DNA of 64,000 nt from an uncultured Lachnospiraceae bacterium (GTDB lineage Bacteria; Bacillota; Clostridia; Lachnospirales; Lachnospiraceae): the NCBI GenBank assembly GCA_947571775.1, contig CANOZK010000002.1, positions 62,001 to 126,000 on the forward strand. The letters run 5' to 3'. The notes beneath the pieces were generated by a model. That model was not told the origin of the DNA, made no database searches, and worked only from the letters and a program-made list of their open reading frames with translations. Made by a program: the position numbers and the translations under genes. Positions 53,580-62,088 of the stretch are shown here, piece by piece (the first letter of the stretch is position 1; each line of letters starts with the position of its first letter).

Positions 53580-56186
53580 TTAATTATCCGTCAGACAATA
53601 TACCAAATCCTGTTTTTTCTGGGGCAGATACACCAGATATGGGATCAGCACGCCCAGAAGCAGCAGTATCGGCAAAACGGTCAGCATCGGCCACAGAACA
53701 AAGTGATACTTCATAAACCACATGCCTCCCGCCAGCGCCCGGACAACGGTGGAGGAAAAGAGACTGCCCAAAACAAGGGAAACCGCTATGGTAATTCCCG
53801 CGTAATAAAGCCCCTCCAGGATCAGCATCCGGGTAAGCTGCCTCTTAGTCATCCCAATCGCTTCCATCATCGCAAATTCTTTTTTCCTGGAAACCATTCC
53901 GGTTAGAATTGTGTTGGTGAAATTCAAAATTCCAATCAGTCCGATGACCAGTGTCAGTACGCCGCCGATTAGAATAAACGTTCCGGTCATCTGTGAAAAT
54001 TCCTTGAGGTAAGTCTGTTTGGATTCATAATTCATCAGCGGCTCCTGGGTAGAGGTATACTGTTCCACAAAGTCCATGAACGCGTCTTTTTTGTCATCTT
54101 GCACATTGAAAGCATAGCTCATCAGGTATTTCTGCGAAGCCATTTCCAGGAAAATATCTGCTGTTGTGTAATAGACAAATGTATCCCCCATCCGACGGGT
54201 TAATCCGTAATAGTTCTCTTTCACCAGAGAGAGGATCTCGAACTCCCGCTTTGTCCCGTCTTCCAAAACCAGCGTCACCCGGTCTCCTGGCAAATGCATA
54301 ACGGTTTCTTCTATGGGTTTGTCGTTGTCGTCGGTGCCGACAATGCCTAACAGATATTTTCCGCTGGCCAGCTTTTCCCGGATGACTTCCATGTCTGTCT
54401 CACCTTTCCAGACCTCCACCTTATTGAATGCGAAATCTTCCAGGCCATAGCAAAACGACTGACCGGCATATGCGCCCCGCTTATCCACATTAAGCGGCAT
54501 CTTCTCTCCAAACACCATTTGATACACATTGCCGTCCTCGTCCCGTTGGACGTGTTTTGGTTCCTGATAAGTCGCAGCGTCCAGGGCAATTTCTCCAGTC
54601 CCGTATATCCGGCCGCCGTCCTCAAATCCATCCTGCGCCTCACAGGCCGATATGAAAGACTCGCTAAGATTTTCTTCATCAATGCTGCCGCTTCTGCCCC
54701 AGTAATAATCCAGGCCGAAATACCGCGCATTCCCGATCAGAAAATCGGAACTGACAAATTTCTTTAAGTAAGTATCCATGTCAAAGGCATTGGTAATCGT
54801 AAACACGCTGTTCAGCAGAATAACGGCCAGGGAGAGAGAAAGGATTACCACCGCGGTACGCCCTTTGCTCCTAGTCAGGTTAGACAGCGCCATCCGCGAT
54901 ATCCGGCCGCCGCGAACGCTTTTTTTCTGAAAGCCTTCTTTCTTGTTCTTTGCCTGATCCGTGTAGCGCACGGCTTCTACCGGGGATACCTTCGCCGCGA
55001 TTCGGGAAGGCTTCCCGATGGAGATAAATACGGTAAGGATCGTAAATACCGCGGCCCCCGCCACAATCAGCGGATGGAAGGACACTTTCGCCCCGCTTTC
55101 ATAAATCGAATTTTCCAGAATATACGGCACCAGCCATTTTCCGGTAAAAAAACCCACCAGAATCCCGGCTGGGATTCCCATCACTGACAGAATCAGCGCC
55201 TGCCTGCGCAGAATCGATTTGATCTGCCGCCCGGTAGTACCCACGGTCTTCAAAAGCCCGTAATAGCGAATATCCTTTATCACCGATATCTGGAACACAT
55301 TGTAGATAATTAGGTATCCGGTGAAAAAGATCAGAAGCAGCCCGGCAGTCATCGCCGCCATGGCGGTCGGGTCGCCGTCCGCGCTGTCGGAGACGTAAGC
55401 CCAGTTCGCATTGCTTGCAATATAATTTTTCTGAGTTTCGTCCGTGGAATAGCCGCATTCCGTGACCACCTGATCCAGTTTTTCCTGGATCCCGATGGAA
55501 TTTGCAAAATTTACATCCATGCGGATCGCACCTGTGGCCGAATAATCCTGATCGTAGGTGTACACAAGTTCGTCCGCATACGTTTCCAGATAGGCGTCCG
55601 AGACAATGGCAAAGCCCACGTTCATAGCAGGATCCGCCTGGATCACTCCGCTGACCAGAAACGTCCGCTCGGTGATTTTTTCACTGCTCTGCTTAATCTG
55701 CATTTGGAGGGTTACCTCCTGTCCGGCTTTCGCTTCCAGTCCCAGAAGGCCCATTGACACTTCATCCATAAGAATCTCATTTGGCTGCTTGGGAACTTCG
55801 CCGTCGATCACTTTGATAAAACAATGCTCATAATGATAATCGGGATAATACCATGCTTCCACATGGCGTTTTAGAAACTCGGGGTTCTTGATGGTATCGG
55901 CAACCAGCATATTGGGCGCGGATTCTTTAACCAGCGGGTGCATGCTTAACTTTTCGTACTGTTCTCTGGTGACATTTTTAATCACGCCGTGGCTGTCCCC
56001 GCCGGACTGGCGCATGGTCGCATACTGAAAGCTCTCAATCGTTCCCAGCCCAATCGTAAATAGCGTGGTAAACAAGATCGTTGTCAGAGCGATGGCCAAT
56101 ACGGCGATCATATTTCGGGTCTGGCTGTTTCGGAAGCTCTTGTCCGCCAGAACGCGGATCACTTTCCTGTTTTTTACTTTACGCAT
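53580..56186 (-). CDS. FtsX-family ABC transporter permease
   Basis: 868 residues with two FtsX domains: a first helix (about 27-50), a long extracytoplasmic region, three helices (about 285-410), a helix near 455, a second external region, and three C-terminal helices (about 735-855). This MacB/BceB-like layout moves lipoproteins, peptides or antimicrobial compounds, or transduces mechanical signals. The start overlaps the ATPase end by 8 bp, so the two are coupled. No two-component system is adjacent to suggest bacitracin-type sensing. Confidence 0.9.
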   Translation of the reverse strand: MRKVKNRKVIRVLADKSFRNSQTRNMIAVLAIALTTILFTTLFTIGLGTIESFQYATMRQSGGDSHGVIKNVTREQYEKLSMHPLVKESAPNMLVADTIKNPEFLKRHVEAWYYPDYHYEHCFIKVIDGEVPKQPNEILMDEVSMGLLGLEAKAGQEVTLQMQIKQSSEKITERTFLVSGVIQADPAMNVGFAIVSDAYLETYADELVYTYDQDYSATGAIRMDVNFANSIGIQEKLDQVVTECGYSTDETQKNYIASNANWAYVSDSADGDPTAMAAMTAGLLLIFFTGYLIIYNVFQISVIKDIRYYGLLKTVGTTGRQIKSILRRQALILSVMGIPAGILVGFFTGKWLVPYILENSIYESGAKVSFHPLIVAGAAVFTILTVFISIGKPSRIAAKVSPVEAVRYTDQAKNKKEGFQKKSVRGGRISRMALSNLTRSKGRTAVVILSLSLAVILLNSVFTITNAFDMDTYLKKFVSSDFLIGNARYFGLDYYWGRSGSIDEENLSESFISACEAQDGFEDGGRIYGTGEIALDAATYQEPKHVQRDEDGNVYQMVFGEKMPLNVDKRGAYAGQSFCYGLEDFAFNKVEVWKGETDMEVIREKLASGKYLLGIVGTDDNDKPIEETVMHLPGDRVTLVLEDGTKREFEILSLVKENYYGLTRRMGDTFVYYTTADIFLEMASQKYLMSYAFNVQDDKKDAFMDFVEQYTSTQEPLMNYESKQTYLKEFSQMTGTFILIGGVLTLVIGLIGILNFTNTILTGMVSRKKEFAMMEAIGMTKRQLTRMLILEGLYYAGITIAVSLVLGSLFSSTVVRALAGGMWFMKYHFVLWPMLTVLPILLLLGVLIPYLVYLPQKKQDLVYCLTDN

Positions 56187-56877
56187 GGCGCTCTCCCTCC
56201 TTTATCACCCCGTCGCTTTTGATTCTGCCATCTTCGATCCGGATCATCCGGTCTGCAAGCTGGGCAATTTCCTCGTTATGCGTGATCATCACAACGGTCT
56301 GTTTGAAACGGTCGCTGCTCACTTTCAGCAGACTTAGGACATCCTGGCTGGTGACGGAATCCAGGTTCCCCGTGGGTTCGTCTGCAAGCAGGATCGCCGG
56401 TTTTGCCGCCAGCGCTCTGGCGATGGCTACTCTCTGCTGCTGACCGCCGGATAACTGAGAGGGCAGATTGTATTTTTTCTGACCCAGGCCGAGCACATCG
56501 ATGATGTCCTCCACATAGGTTTTATCCGTCTGTCTTCCATCCAGTTCCACCGGAAGAACAATGTTTTCGTAGACATTCAAAACCGGAATCAGATTGTAGC
56601 TCTGGAAAACAAATCCAATTTTCCGTCTGCGGAAGATCGTCAGCTCTTCATCCTTTAACTTGGAAATGTCCCGGCCGTCCACCTCGACGGTTCCCGCTGT
56701 TGGGCGATCCAGGCCGCCCAGCATATGCAGAAGCGTGGATTTCCCGCTCCCGGACGTTCCCACCACAGAGACGAATTTTCCCTGCTCTACGCAGAGATTT
56801 ACGCCGTCCAGTGCTTTTACCATAGTTTCCCCTTTTCCATAATATTTTTTCAGATTACTGGTCTGCAAAATGTTCAT
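56179..56877 (-). CDS. ABC transporter ATP-binding protein (MacB/LolD type)
   Basis: 232 residues from ATG at 56877, with AAAGGAGG upstream; the frame stays open further but without such a site. Walker A GTSGSGKSTLLHMLGG, Q-loop FVFQSYNLIP, signature LSGGQQQRVAIARAL, Walker B ILLADEPTGNLDS, H-loop VMITHNEEIAQLADR. Partner of the FtsX-like permease. Confidence 0.95.
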   Translation of the reverse strand: MNILQTSNLKKYYGKGETMVKALDGVNLCVEQGKFVSVVGTSGSGKSTLLHMLGGLDRPTAGTVEVDGRDISKLKDEELTIFRRRKIGFVFQSYNLIPVLNVYENIVLPVELDGRQTDKTYVEDIIDVLGLGQKKYNLPSQLSGGQQQRVAIARALAAKPAILLADEPTGNLDSVTSQDVLSLLKVSSDRFKQTVVMITHNEEIAQLADRMIRIEDGRIKSDGVIKEGERHA

Positions 56878-56904
56878 ACGTATCCTCCTTTTGTTCAACA
56901 GCAA

Positions 56905-56946
56905 TAAAAATAGCCCTATGGAATTTATTTTTTCCATAAGGCTATT
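56905..56946 (-). terminator. Intrinsic terminator after the sugar ABC operon
   Basis: In the minus-strand RNA AAUAGCCUUAUGGAA pairs with UUCCAUAGGGCUAUU (15 bp with one U-G) around an 8-nt loop, followed by UUUUUAUU. It lies 65 bp downstream of the permease gene. A TATAAT (56944-56949) overlaps its first arm and could be a -10 for the FtsX operon. Confidence 0.75.
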
Positions 56947-56976
56947 ATACACCTGCATTCTTTCCACATTCTTTCC

Positions 56977-57002
56977 GAAATCTAACACTTCTGTTAGATT
57001 TC
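56977..57002. promoter_or_regulatory. Perfect 11-bp inverted repeat upstream of the FtsX/ATPase operon
   Basis: GAAATCTAACA and TGTTAGATTTC face each other over CTTC. No T-run follows. It lies about 30 bp upstream of the TATAAT at 56944-56949, a position that suits an operator for a MarR- or TetR-type dimer. Confidence 0.45.
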
Positions 57003-57010
57003 CTTAGGGA

Positions 57011-57997
57011 TCATGCCTTTGACTTCGTATTTTTTACGTAGTCAATAAATACGGCAAGCAGAATAACGATACCCTTTACGACATCCTGCCAGAAAGAGTT
57101 TACGTTGAGCAGATTCAAACCGTTGTTCAAAATACCGATGATCAGCGCGCCGATAATTGTTCCGCCAATTTTACCAGAACCGCCGGCCATAGAAGTACCG
57201 CCGACTACTACGGCTGCAATGGCGTCCATCTCCGCGCCCTCACCGGCGGTAGGCTGTCCAGAGTACATACGGGAAGCCAATACAATACCTGCCAGTCCAG
57301 CCATCACGCCAGAAAATGCATGTACAAAGAATTTTACCCTTGAAACCTTGATACCGGAAAATACGGCTGCCTGGGCGTTTCCACCCACGGCGTAAATATG
57401 GCGGCCCATTTTCGTCTTATTCATAATCAGTGCGGTGATGATCAGCACAATGATCATCAAAATAACGGGAACCGGCACAAAACCCACGTATCCGGCGCCG
57501 ATAAACTGCCACTCCTTGGTCACAACACGCACCGGGGAACCGCCGGTATATACCTTCGCAAGCCCTCGCGCAATGTTCATAGTTGCCAGCGTCACAATAA
57601 ACGGCGGTATGGTTGTCTGGCTGATTACGAAGCCATTAAACACGCCAATCACAAGGCCGATCAGCACGCCTGCAATCAGGGCTATTGCGATGGGCAGATT
57701 ATAACGGGACACACAGCCTGCTGCCAATACGCCGGAGAGCGCGATAATCGAACCTACGGAGAGGTCGATCCCGCCCAGAATAATTACCATTGTCATACCA
57801 CAAGCGAGAAACATGTTTGTAGAAATCTGCCGCAGTACGTTAAAAATATTCTTCGAGGTCAGAAACGATCCGCTGGTAGCCGGAAATACGGCCAAAAACA
57901 CACACAGCACAAGCAACGCCCCGATAATACCCATATTTTCTTTCAGAAAAGCCATTACTTTATTGGAGCTGGCCTTTTTCGTTGTTTCCTGAGCCAT
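57011..57997 (-). CDS. Sugar ABC transporter permease (CUT2, RbsC/MglC-like)
   Basis: 328 residues with 8-10 membrane helices. CUT2 marks: ACGMTMVIILGGIDLSVGSI, PPFIVTLATMNIARGLA, YAVGGNAQAAVFSGI (EAA-like loop) and AVVVGGTSMAGGSGKIGGT. Last gene of the operon receptor-ATPase-permease; 19 bp after the ATPase gene. Substrate not fixed by sequence: galactose, ribose and inositol are all possible. Confidence 0.92.
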   Translation of the reverse strand: MAQETTKKASSNKVMAFLKENMGIIGALLVLCVFLAVFPATSGSFLTSKNIFNVLRQISTNMFLACGMTMVIILGGIDLSVGSIIALSGVLAAGCVSRYNLPIAIALIAGVLIGLVIGVFNGFVISQTTIPPFIVTLATMNIARGLAKVYTGGSPVRVVTKEWQFIGAGYVGFVPVPVILMIIVLIITALIMNKTKMGRHIYAVGGNAQAAVFSGIKVSRVKFFVHAFSGVMAGLAGIVLASRMYSGQPTAGEGAEMDAIAAVVVGGTSMAGGSGKIGGTIIGALIIGILNNGLNLLNVNSFWQDVVKGIVILLAVFIDYVKNTKSKA

Positions 57998-58016
57998 TTT
58001 TTATCCTCCTTGATCC

Positions 58017-59513
58017 TTAATTCGCTGCCAACTGCATAATTGCTTCCTGGGTTACTTCTGTATGATCCAGGCATCCGGCCACTCGGCCCTCCGCCATTAC
58101 ATATACCCGGTCGCTCATATTGATGATCTCCGGCAGCTCGGAAGAAATCATGATAATTGACATGCCTTCTTTCACCAGTTGATTCATGATTGAATAAATC
58201 TCGGATTTCGCCCCTACATCCACACCGCGGGTGGGTTCGTCCAGAATCAGAATATCTGGATCCGTGGCCAGCCAGCGGCCAATCATCACCTTCTGCTGAT
58301 TTCCGCCGGACAGATTTCCGATGGCCTGCTCCTGGGTGGGCGTCTTGGTGCTCATCATATCAATATATTTCTGGGTAATATCCACTTCCTTTTTGCCATC
58401 CACCGAGACTCCATGGATAAACTGGTTCAGCACCTCTATGGTGGAATTGAACCGCACGCTCTGTACATGGTAAAGCCCTTCTAACTTCCGGTCTTCCGGT
58501 ACCAGGGCAATGCCGTACTTCAGCGCGTCAATCGGACTGTGAATGCTCGCCTTCTGTCCTTTCACATACACATCTCCCTGAAAACCTTTGGTCAGACCGA
58601 AGATACATTTCATCGCCTCACTTCGCCCTGCGCCCACCAGTCCGGCAAACCCGATGATTTCGCCCTTATTCAGCTCGAAACTGGCGTCCTGCACCATGTT
58701 CCCATCAGAGATATGCTCGCATTTTAGCAAGGTTTCCCCTGGCTGCTGGTAATCCCTGGTGTAATAGTTCGTCAGCTCTCGTCCAACCATCATAGCGATC
58801 AGCTCATCTTTTGTCGTCTCCTTGACCACCTCAGTACCCACATACTGGCCGTCACGCATAATCGTTACGCGGTCGCAGATTTCCTCCAGCTCGCTCATTT
58901 TATGAGAAATATATACAATGCCTACGCCTTTGGCCGTCAGTTTGCGCATGGTCTGGAACAGGAAAGCCACCTCTTTATCCGAAATAGAAGAAGTGGGTTC
59001 GTCCATAACCAGGATTTTCGAGTTGTACGAGATAGCCTTTACAATCTCCACCATCTGCTGCTGCGCAATGGTCAAATCTTTGATCAGGGTATCCGCTTTG
59101 ATATGAATCTCCTGTGCGTCCAGCAGCGCCTGCGCTTCCTCCGTCATTTTTTTGCGGTTGATAAGTATGCCGCTGCCGTGTTCTCTGCCCAGAAAAATAT
59201 TTTCGGCAACCGTCATATACGGAACCAATACTAGTTCCTGATGTATGATGGCCACTCCGCATTTCTGGGCGTCCCGCACGCCGTTGATGCTCACCTGTTT
59301 TCCTTCGATATAGATATTGCCTTCTTCTGGATGATAGATACCGCCCAGCACTTTAATCAATGTAGATTTTCCGGCTCCATTTTCTCCCAGGAGTGCATGG
59401 ACTTCGCCGGCCCTTAGTTCATAGCTGACATCATTTAGTGCATATACGCCGGGAAAACGTTTATGTATATGCTCCATTTTTAACAAAACCTGTTCACTCA
59501 AATTATCACCCAC
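58017..59513 (-). CDS. Sugar ABC transporter ATP-binding protein (CUT2, MglA/RbsA-like)
   Basis: 498 residues with two ATPase halves. First half intact: GENGAGKSTLIKVL, TIAQQQMVEIVKAI, ILVMDEPTSSIS. Second half degenerate, as normal in this family: GLVGAGRSEAMKCIFG, LSGGNQQKVMIGRWL, LILDEPTRGVDVGAKSEI. Preceded by the receptor gene with a 148-bp gap containing hairpins. Confidence 0.94.
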   Translation of the reverse strand: MGDNLSEQVLLKMEHIHKRFPGVYALNDVSYELRAGEVHALLGENGAGKSTLIKVLGGIYHPEEGNIYIEGKQVSINGVRDAQKCGVAIIHQELVLVPYMTVAENIFLGREHGSGILINRKKMTEEAQALLDAQEIHIKADTLIKDLTIAQQQMVEIVKAISYNSKILVMDEPTSSISDKEVAFLFQTMRKLTAKGVGIVYISHKMSELEEICDRVTIMRDGQYVGTEVVKETTKDELIAMMVGRELTNYYTRDYQQPGETLLKCEHISDGNMVQDASFELNKGEIIGFAGLVGAGRSEAMKCIFGLTKGFQGDVYVKGQKASIHSPIDALKYGIALVPEDRKLEGLYHVQSVRFNSTIEVLNQFIHGVSVDGKKEVDITQKYIDMMSTKTPTQEQAIGNLSGGNQQKVMIGRWLATDPDILILDEPTRGVDVGAKSEIYSIMNQLVKEGMSIIMISSELPEIINMSDRVYVMAEGRVAGCLDHTEVTQEAIMQLAAN

Positions 59514-59531
59514 TTAAAGTCTTATTGTTAT

Positions 59532-59549
59532 GTACCGGATCTCCGGTAC
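59532..59549. other. Palindrome in the receptor-ATPase intercistronic gap
   Basis: GTACCGGA and TCCGGTAC with a 2-nt centre. One of two hairpins in the gap between the receptor and ATPase genes. Confidence 0.45.
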
Positions 59550-59574
59550 CGTACAGTAGCCGCGCATATAGGGA

Positions 59575-59621
59575 AATTGCCCCAAAAGCCTTGTTCGTCT
59601 TATGGGGCTTTTGAGGCAATT
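59575..59621 (-). other. Intercistronic stem-loop after the receptor gene
   Basis: AATTGCCcCAAAAGCC pairs with GGCTTTTGaGGCAATT, a 16-bp stem with a ~15-nt loop, not followed by a good T-run on the minus strand. Such stems often protect the abundant receptor mRNA from 3' decay and lower expression of the downstream ATPase. Confidence 0.6.
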
Positions 59622-59661
59622 ATCGTACGCTGTGTCTGTTTAACTGGACAGACAGTTTATC

Positions 59662-60726
59662 TTACTGCCATCCGTCTGTGCCGTACTCTTCCACGTTGTC
59701 TGCAGTAATCAGGAATGTCTCAACAGGGTATCTTTCGTCTACTGTTTCCCCTGCCATAAGCTTGTACATCAGATCCACAGAAGTTTCTGCGATAGATACA
59801 GGAGACTGGGCTCCAGTTCCTTCGATCAGAGATTCGCCGGAAGCCAGTTCTGACTTGATGTCAGGAGAACCGTCTACACCGTAAATCTTGCAGTCTGTCA
59901 AATTTGCTGCGTTGGCTGCTGCCAGAGCGCCCAGAGCTGTCGGGTCATTTCCACCGAAAATGGCAACAACATCGCCGTGTGCCTGCAATAAGTCTTCTGC
60001 AATACCCATGGATACTTCCAGGTTACCCTTTGCATCCTGCTGTGCTACGATATCAAAGCCTTTACCTTCGATCGCATCCAAGAATCCGTTGGTTCTGTCA
60101 ACAACAGAATTCATGGTTGGGGAATCCAATACGATGATCGGGCCGCCGTCCGGGCATTTTGCTACTAAGTCTTCACCGCAGACTTTACCTGCATTGTAGT
60201 TATCAGAACCAGCATAAGTTGCTACATAAGACATATCTGCAACTTCAGTATCAAAGTTTACTATCGGTACATTCGCTTCTTTCAGAGCATCCAGTGCAGG
60301 AAGAATGCCTTCTGCCTCTGCCGGATTCAGGAAAATACCGTCCATGCCCTGAGAAATCATATCCTCGATCTGTGTAATCTGCAAAGAAACATCGTTGGCC
60401 GGGTCTGTGGAGATCAGCTTGTCCCCTTTGGCCTCTACTGCTGTACGGATCGCATCCTCAATGGTTACAAAGAATGGATTCGTTCCGTCCATGCAGGTGT
60501 ATCCGAACGTATACGGGCCGCCGGATGCCGTATCATCTGCGTCGTCTTCCGTATCGTCCGTAGCGTCGTCCGCTACATCGGTGTCATCGGTTGTGTCTGT
60601 GGCGTCATCTGCTGCCTGTGTCTCCGCATTGTCTGCTGTGCCGCTGTCGGATCCACCGCCGCACCCCATCAATAAGGTTCCTGCCATAGACAGGCAAAGT
60701 AAAGTTGCCAATAGTTTTTTCTTCAT
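59662..60726 (-). CDS. Sugar-binding lipoprotein (Peripla_BP_4)
   Basis: 354 residues from ATG at 60726, with GGGAGG upstream. Lipoprotein signal ends TLLMGC (Cys ~22), followed by a ~45-residue Asp/Thr/Ala-rich linker and a type-I periplasmic binding fold (FGYTCMDGTNPFFVTIEDAI, GIFLNPAEAEGILPALDAL, IIVLDSPTMNSVVDRTNGF, IFGGNDPTALGALAA, IYGVDGSPDIKSEL). Resembles ribose/galactose/xylose receptors. First gene of the operon. Confidence 0.93.
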   Translation of the reverse strand: MKKKLLATLLCLSMAGTLLMGCGGGSDSGTADNAETQAADDATDTTDDTDVADDATDDTEDDADDTASGGPYTFGYTCMDGTNPFFVTIEDAIRTAVEAKGDKLISTDPANDVSLQITQIEDMISQGMDGIFLNPAEAEGILPALDALKEANVPIVNFDTEVADMSYVATYAGSDNYNAGKVCGEDLVAKCPDGGPIIVLDSPTMNSVVDRTNGFLDAIEGKGFDIVAQQDAKGNLEVSMGIAEDLLQAHGDVVAIFGGNDPTALGALAAANAANLTDCKIYGVDGSPDIKSELASGESLIEGTGAQSPVSIAETSVDLMYKLMAGETVDERYPVETFLITADNVEEYGTDGWQ

Positions 60727-60784
60727 ATTTACTTCCTCCCTTTCCATATGATTTTAAACTATGGTTCTATTGTAACTCAAAATC

Positions 60785-60852
60785 CCAGAAAAATCACCTA
60801 TAATTTGTAATTATTTTTTTATGACATTTGTCATAATTCATGATTTTTCTGG
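60785..60852. promoter_or_regulatory. Nested inverted repeats in the divergent receptor/kinase region
   Basis: Outer pair: CCAGAAAAATC (60785-60795) and GATTTTTCTGG (60842-60852), perfect over 11 bp. Inner palindrome TATGACATTTGTCATA (60820-60835), whose core TGACATTTGTCA also occurs at 40851-40862. Likely operator region for the sugar transporter and the kinase. Confidence 0.55.
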
Positions 60853-60905
60853 AAATTTTTCGATTTTTGCGGCGTTTTTCCACAAATTTCACGGAAAACG
60901 AAAGA

Positions 60906-60934
60906 TTGAAAGACACACTCTGATATGCTATGAT
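60906..60934 (+). promoter_or_regulatory. Promoter for the PfkB-type kinase
   Basis: TTGAAA, 17 nt, TATGAT, 39 bp before the kinase start. Confidence 0.6.
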
Positions 60935-60972
60935 GTGACCAAAAGGAATCTAAAATTAAAGGATAAAAACTT

Positions 60973-62088
60973 ATGAAAAATCAAACCATTGCCGTAGCCG
61001 GACATTTATGTATCGATATGACTCCCCGTTTCCTGCAGACAAAAACAGTAGAAAAACCTTCTCAGCTTTTCATCCCAGGAAAATTAATCAACGTGGGAAA
61101 CGCCAGCTTTAGCACCGGCGGCGCAGTCGCCAACACCGGGCTTGCCTTAAAAAAACTCGGAACTCCCGTTATCTTGATAGGAAAAATCGGCCAGGATGCT
61201 TTCGGCTCCATCATCCGGCAGACCTTTGAGCAGTACCAGGCCGACGAACACCTCATCCTTTCAGAAACAGAGAGTTCGTCTTACACCATCGTCCTGGCCC
61301 TTCCCGGCGTTGACCGGTTCTTCTTGCACCATGCAGGCTGCAACGACACCTTCTGTATGGCTGACCTGGATTTTGACGTCATTGGACAGGCTGCGCATTT
61401 TCATTTCGGCTACCCGCCTATCATGCGCGCCCTGTATCTGGACGGTGCCCGCGAGCTTGTGCAGATTTTTACCCGCGTAAAAGAAATGGGGCTGACCACT
61501 TCCTTGGACATGGCCGCTGTCGAAGAGGGATCCGAAGCTGCGAGGCAGGATTGGTCGCAGATCGTCCGAAATCTGCTTCCCCTTGTAGATTTCTTTGTTC
61601 CCAGCATAGAAGAACTGGGGTACATGATCGATCGCGAAAGATACCAGGACTGGAATCTACGAGCAGGGGACAAAGACCTCACCGACATCCTGGATGTGGA
61701 AAAAGATATCCGCCCGCTCGCTCAGACTCTCTTGGACTGGGGCGCCAAATGCGTATTGATCAAATGCGGCGCACTGGGAATCTATCTGCGCACCAACACC
61801 TCAGAAGTCATGGAAACCATCGCTCCCGCATTCGCCTCCTGGGGAAATCTGGAGTATTTTGAAAAAAGTTTCGTACCAGATCAAATTCTCTCCGGTACTG
61901 GCGCAGGGGACACCAGCATCGCCGCTTTCTTAAAAGCCGCCCTGGAGGGCTACCCGCCCAAGCGCTGCCTGCAACTTGCCGCCGCCACGGGCGCAAGCTG
62001 TATCACCGCTTACGACGCCTTGAGCGGATTAAAGCCTTTTGACGAATTAATCAAACGCATTGACGCGGGCTGGCCAAAAAACGATTAA
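60973..62088 (+). CDS. PfkB-family carbohydrate kinase
   Basis: 371 residues, slightly long for the family. N-terminal [13 protein letters not shown], glycine motif [17 protein letters not shown], and the anion hole/catalytic [15 protein letters not shown] (base Asp). Phosphorylates a sugar or nucleoside with ATP; substrate unknown. Its divergent position from a CUT2 sugar transporter with a shared operator-like region suggests it acts on the imported sugar. Ends in a 4-bp overlap with the converging secA stop. Confidence 0.9.
   Translation: MKNQTIAVAGHLCIDMTPRFLQTKTVEKPSQLFIPGKLINVGNASFSTGGAVANTGLALKKLGTPVILIGKIGQDAFGSIIRQTFEQYQADEHLILSETESSSYTIVLALPGVDRFFLHHAGCNDTFCMADLDFDVIGQAAHFHFGYPPIMRALYLDGARELVQIFTRVKEMGLTTSLDMAAVEEGSEAARQDWSQIVRNLLPLVDFFVPSIEELGYMIDRERYQDWNLRAGDKDLTDILDVEKDIRPLAQTLLDWGAKCVLIKCGALGIYLRTNTSEVMETIAPAFASWGNLEYFEKSFVPDQILSGTGAGDTSIAAFLKAALEGYPPKRCLQLAAATGASCITAYDALSGLKPFDELIKRIDAGWPKND

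Noticed and set aside
56905..56949. Leader attenuator of the FtsX ABC operon
   Set aside because: The -10-like TATAAT overlaps the first arm, so a transcript starting there would lack part of the stem; the hairpin with its T-run fits better as terminator of the upstream sugar operon.
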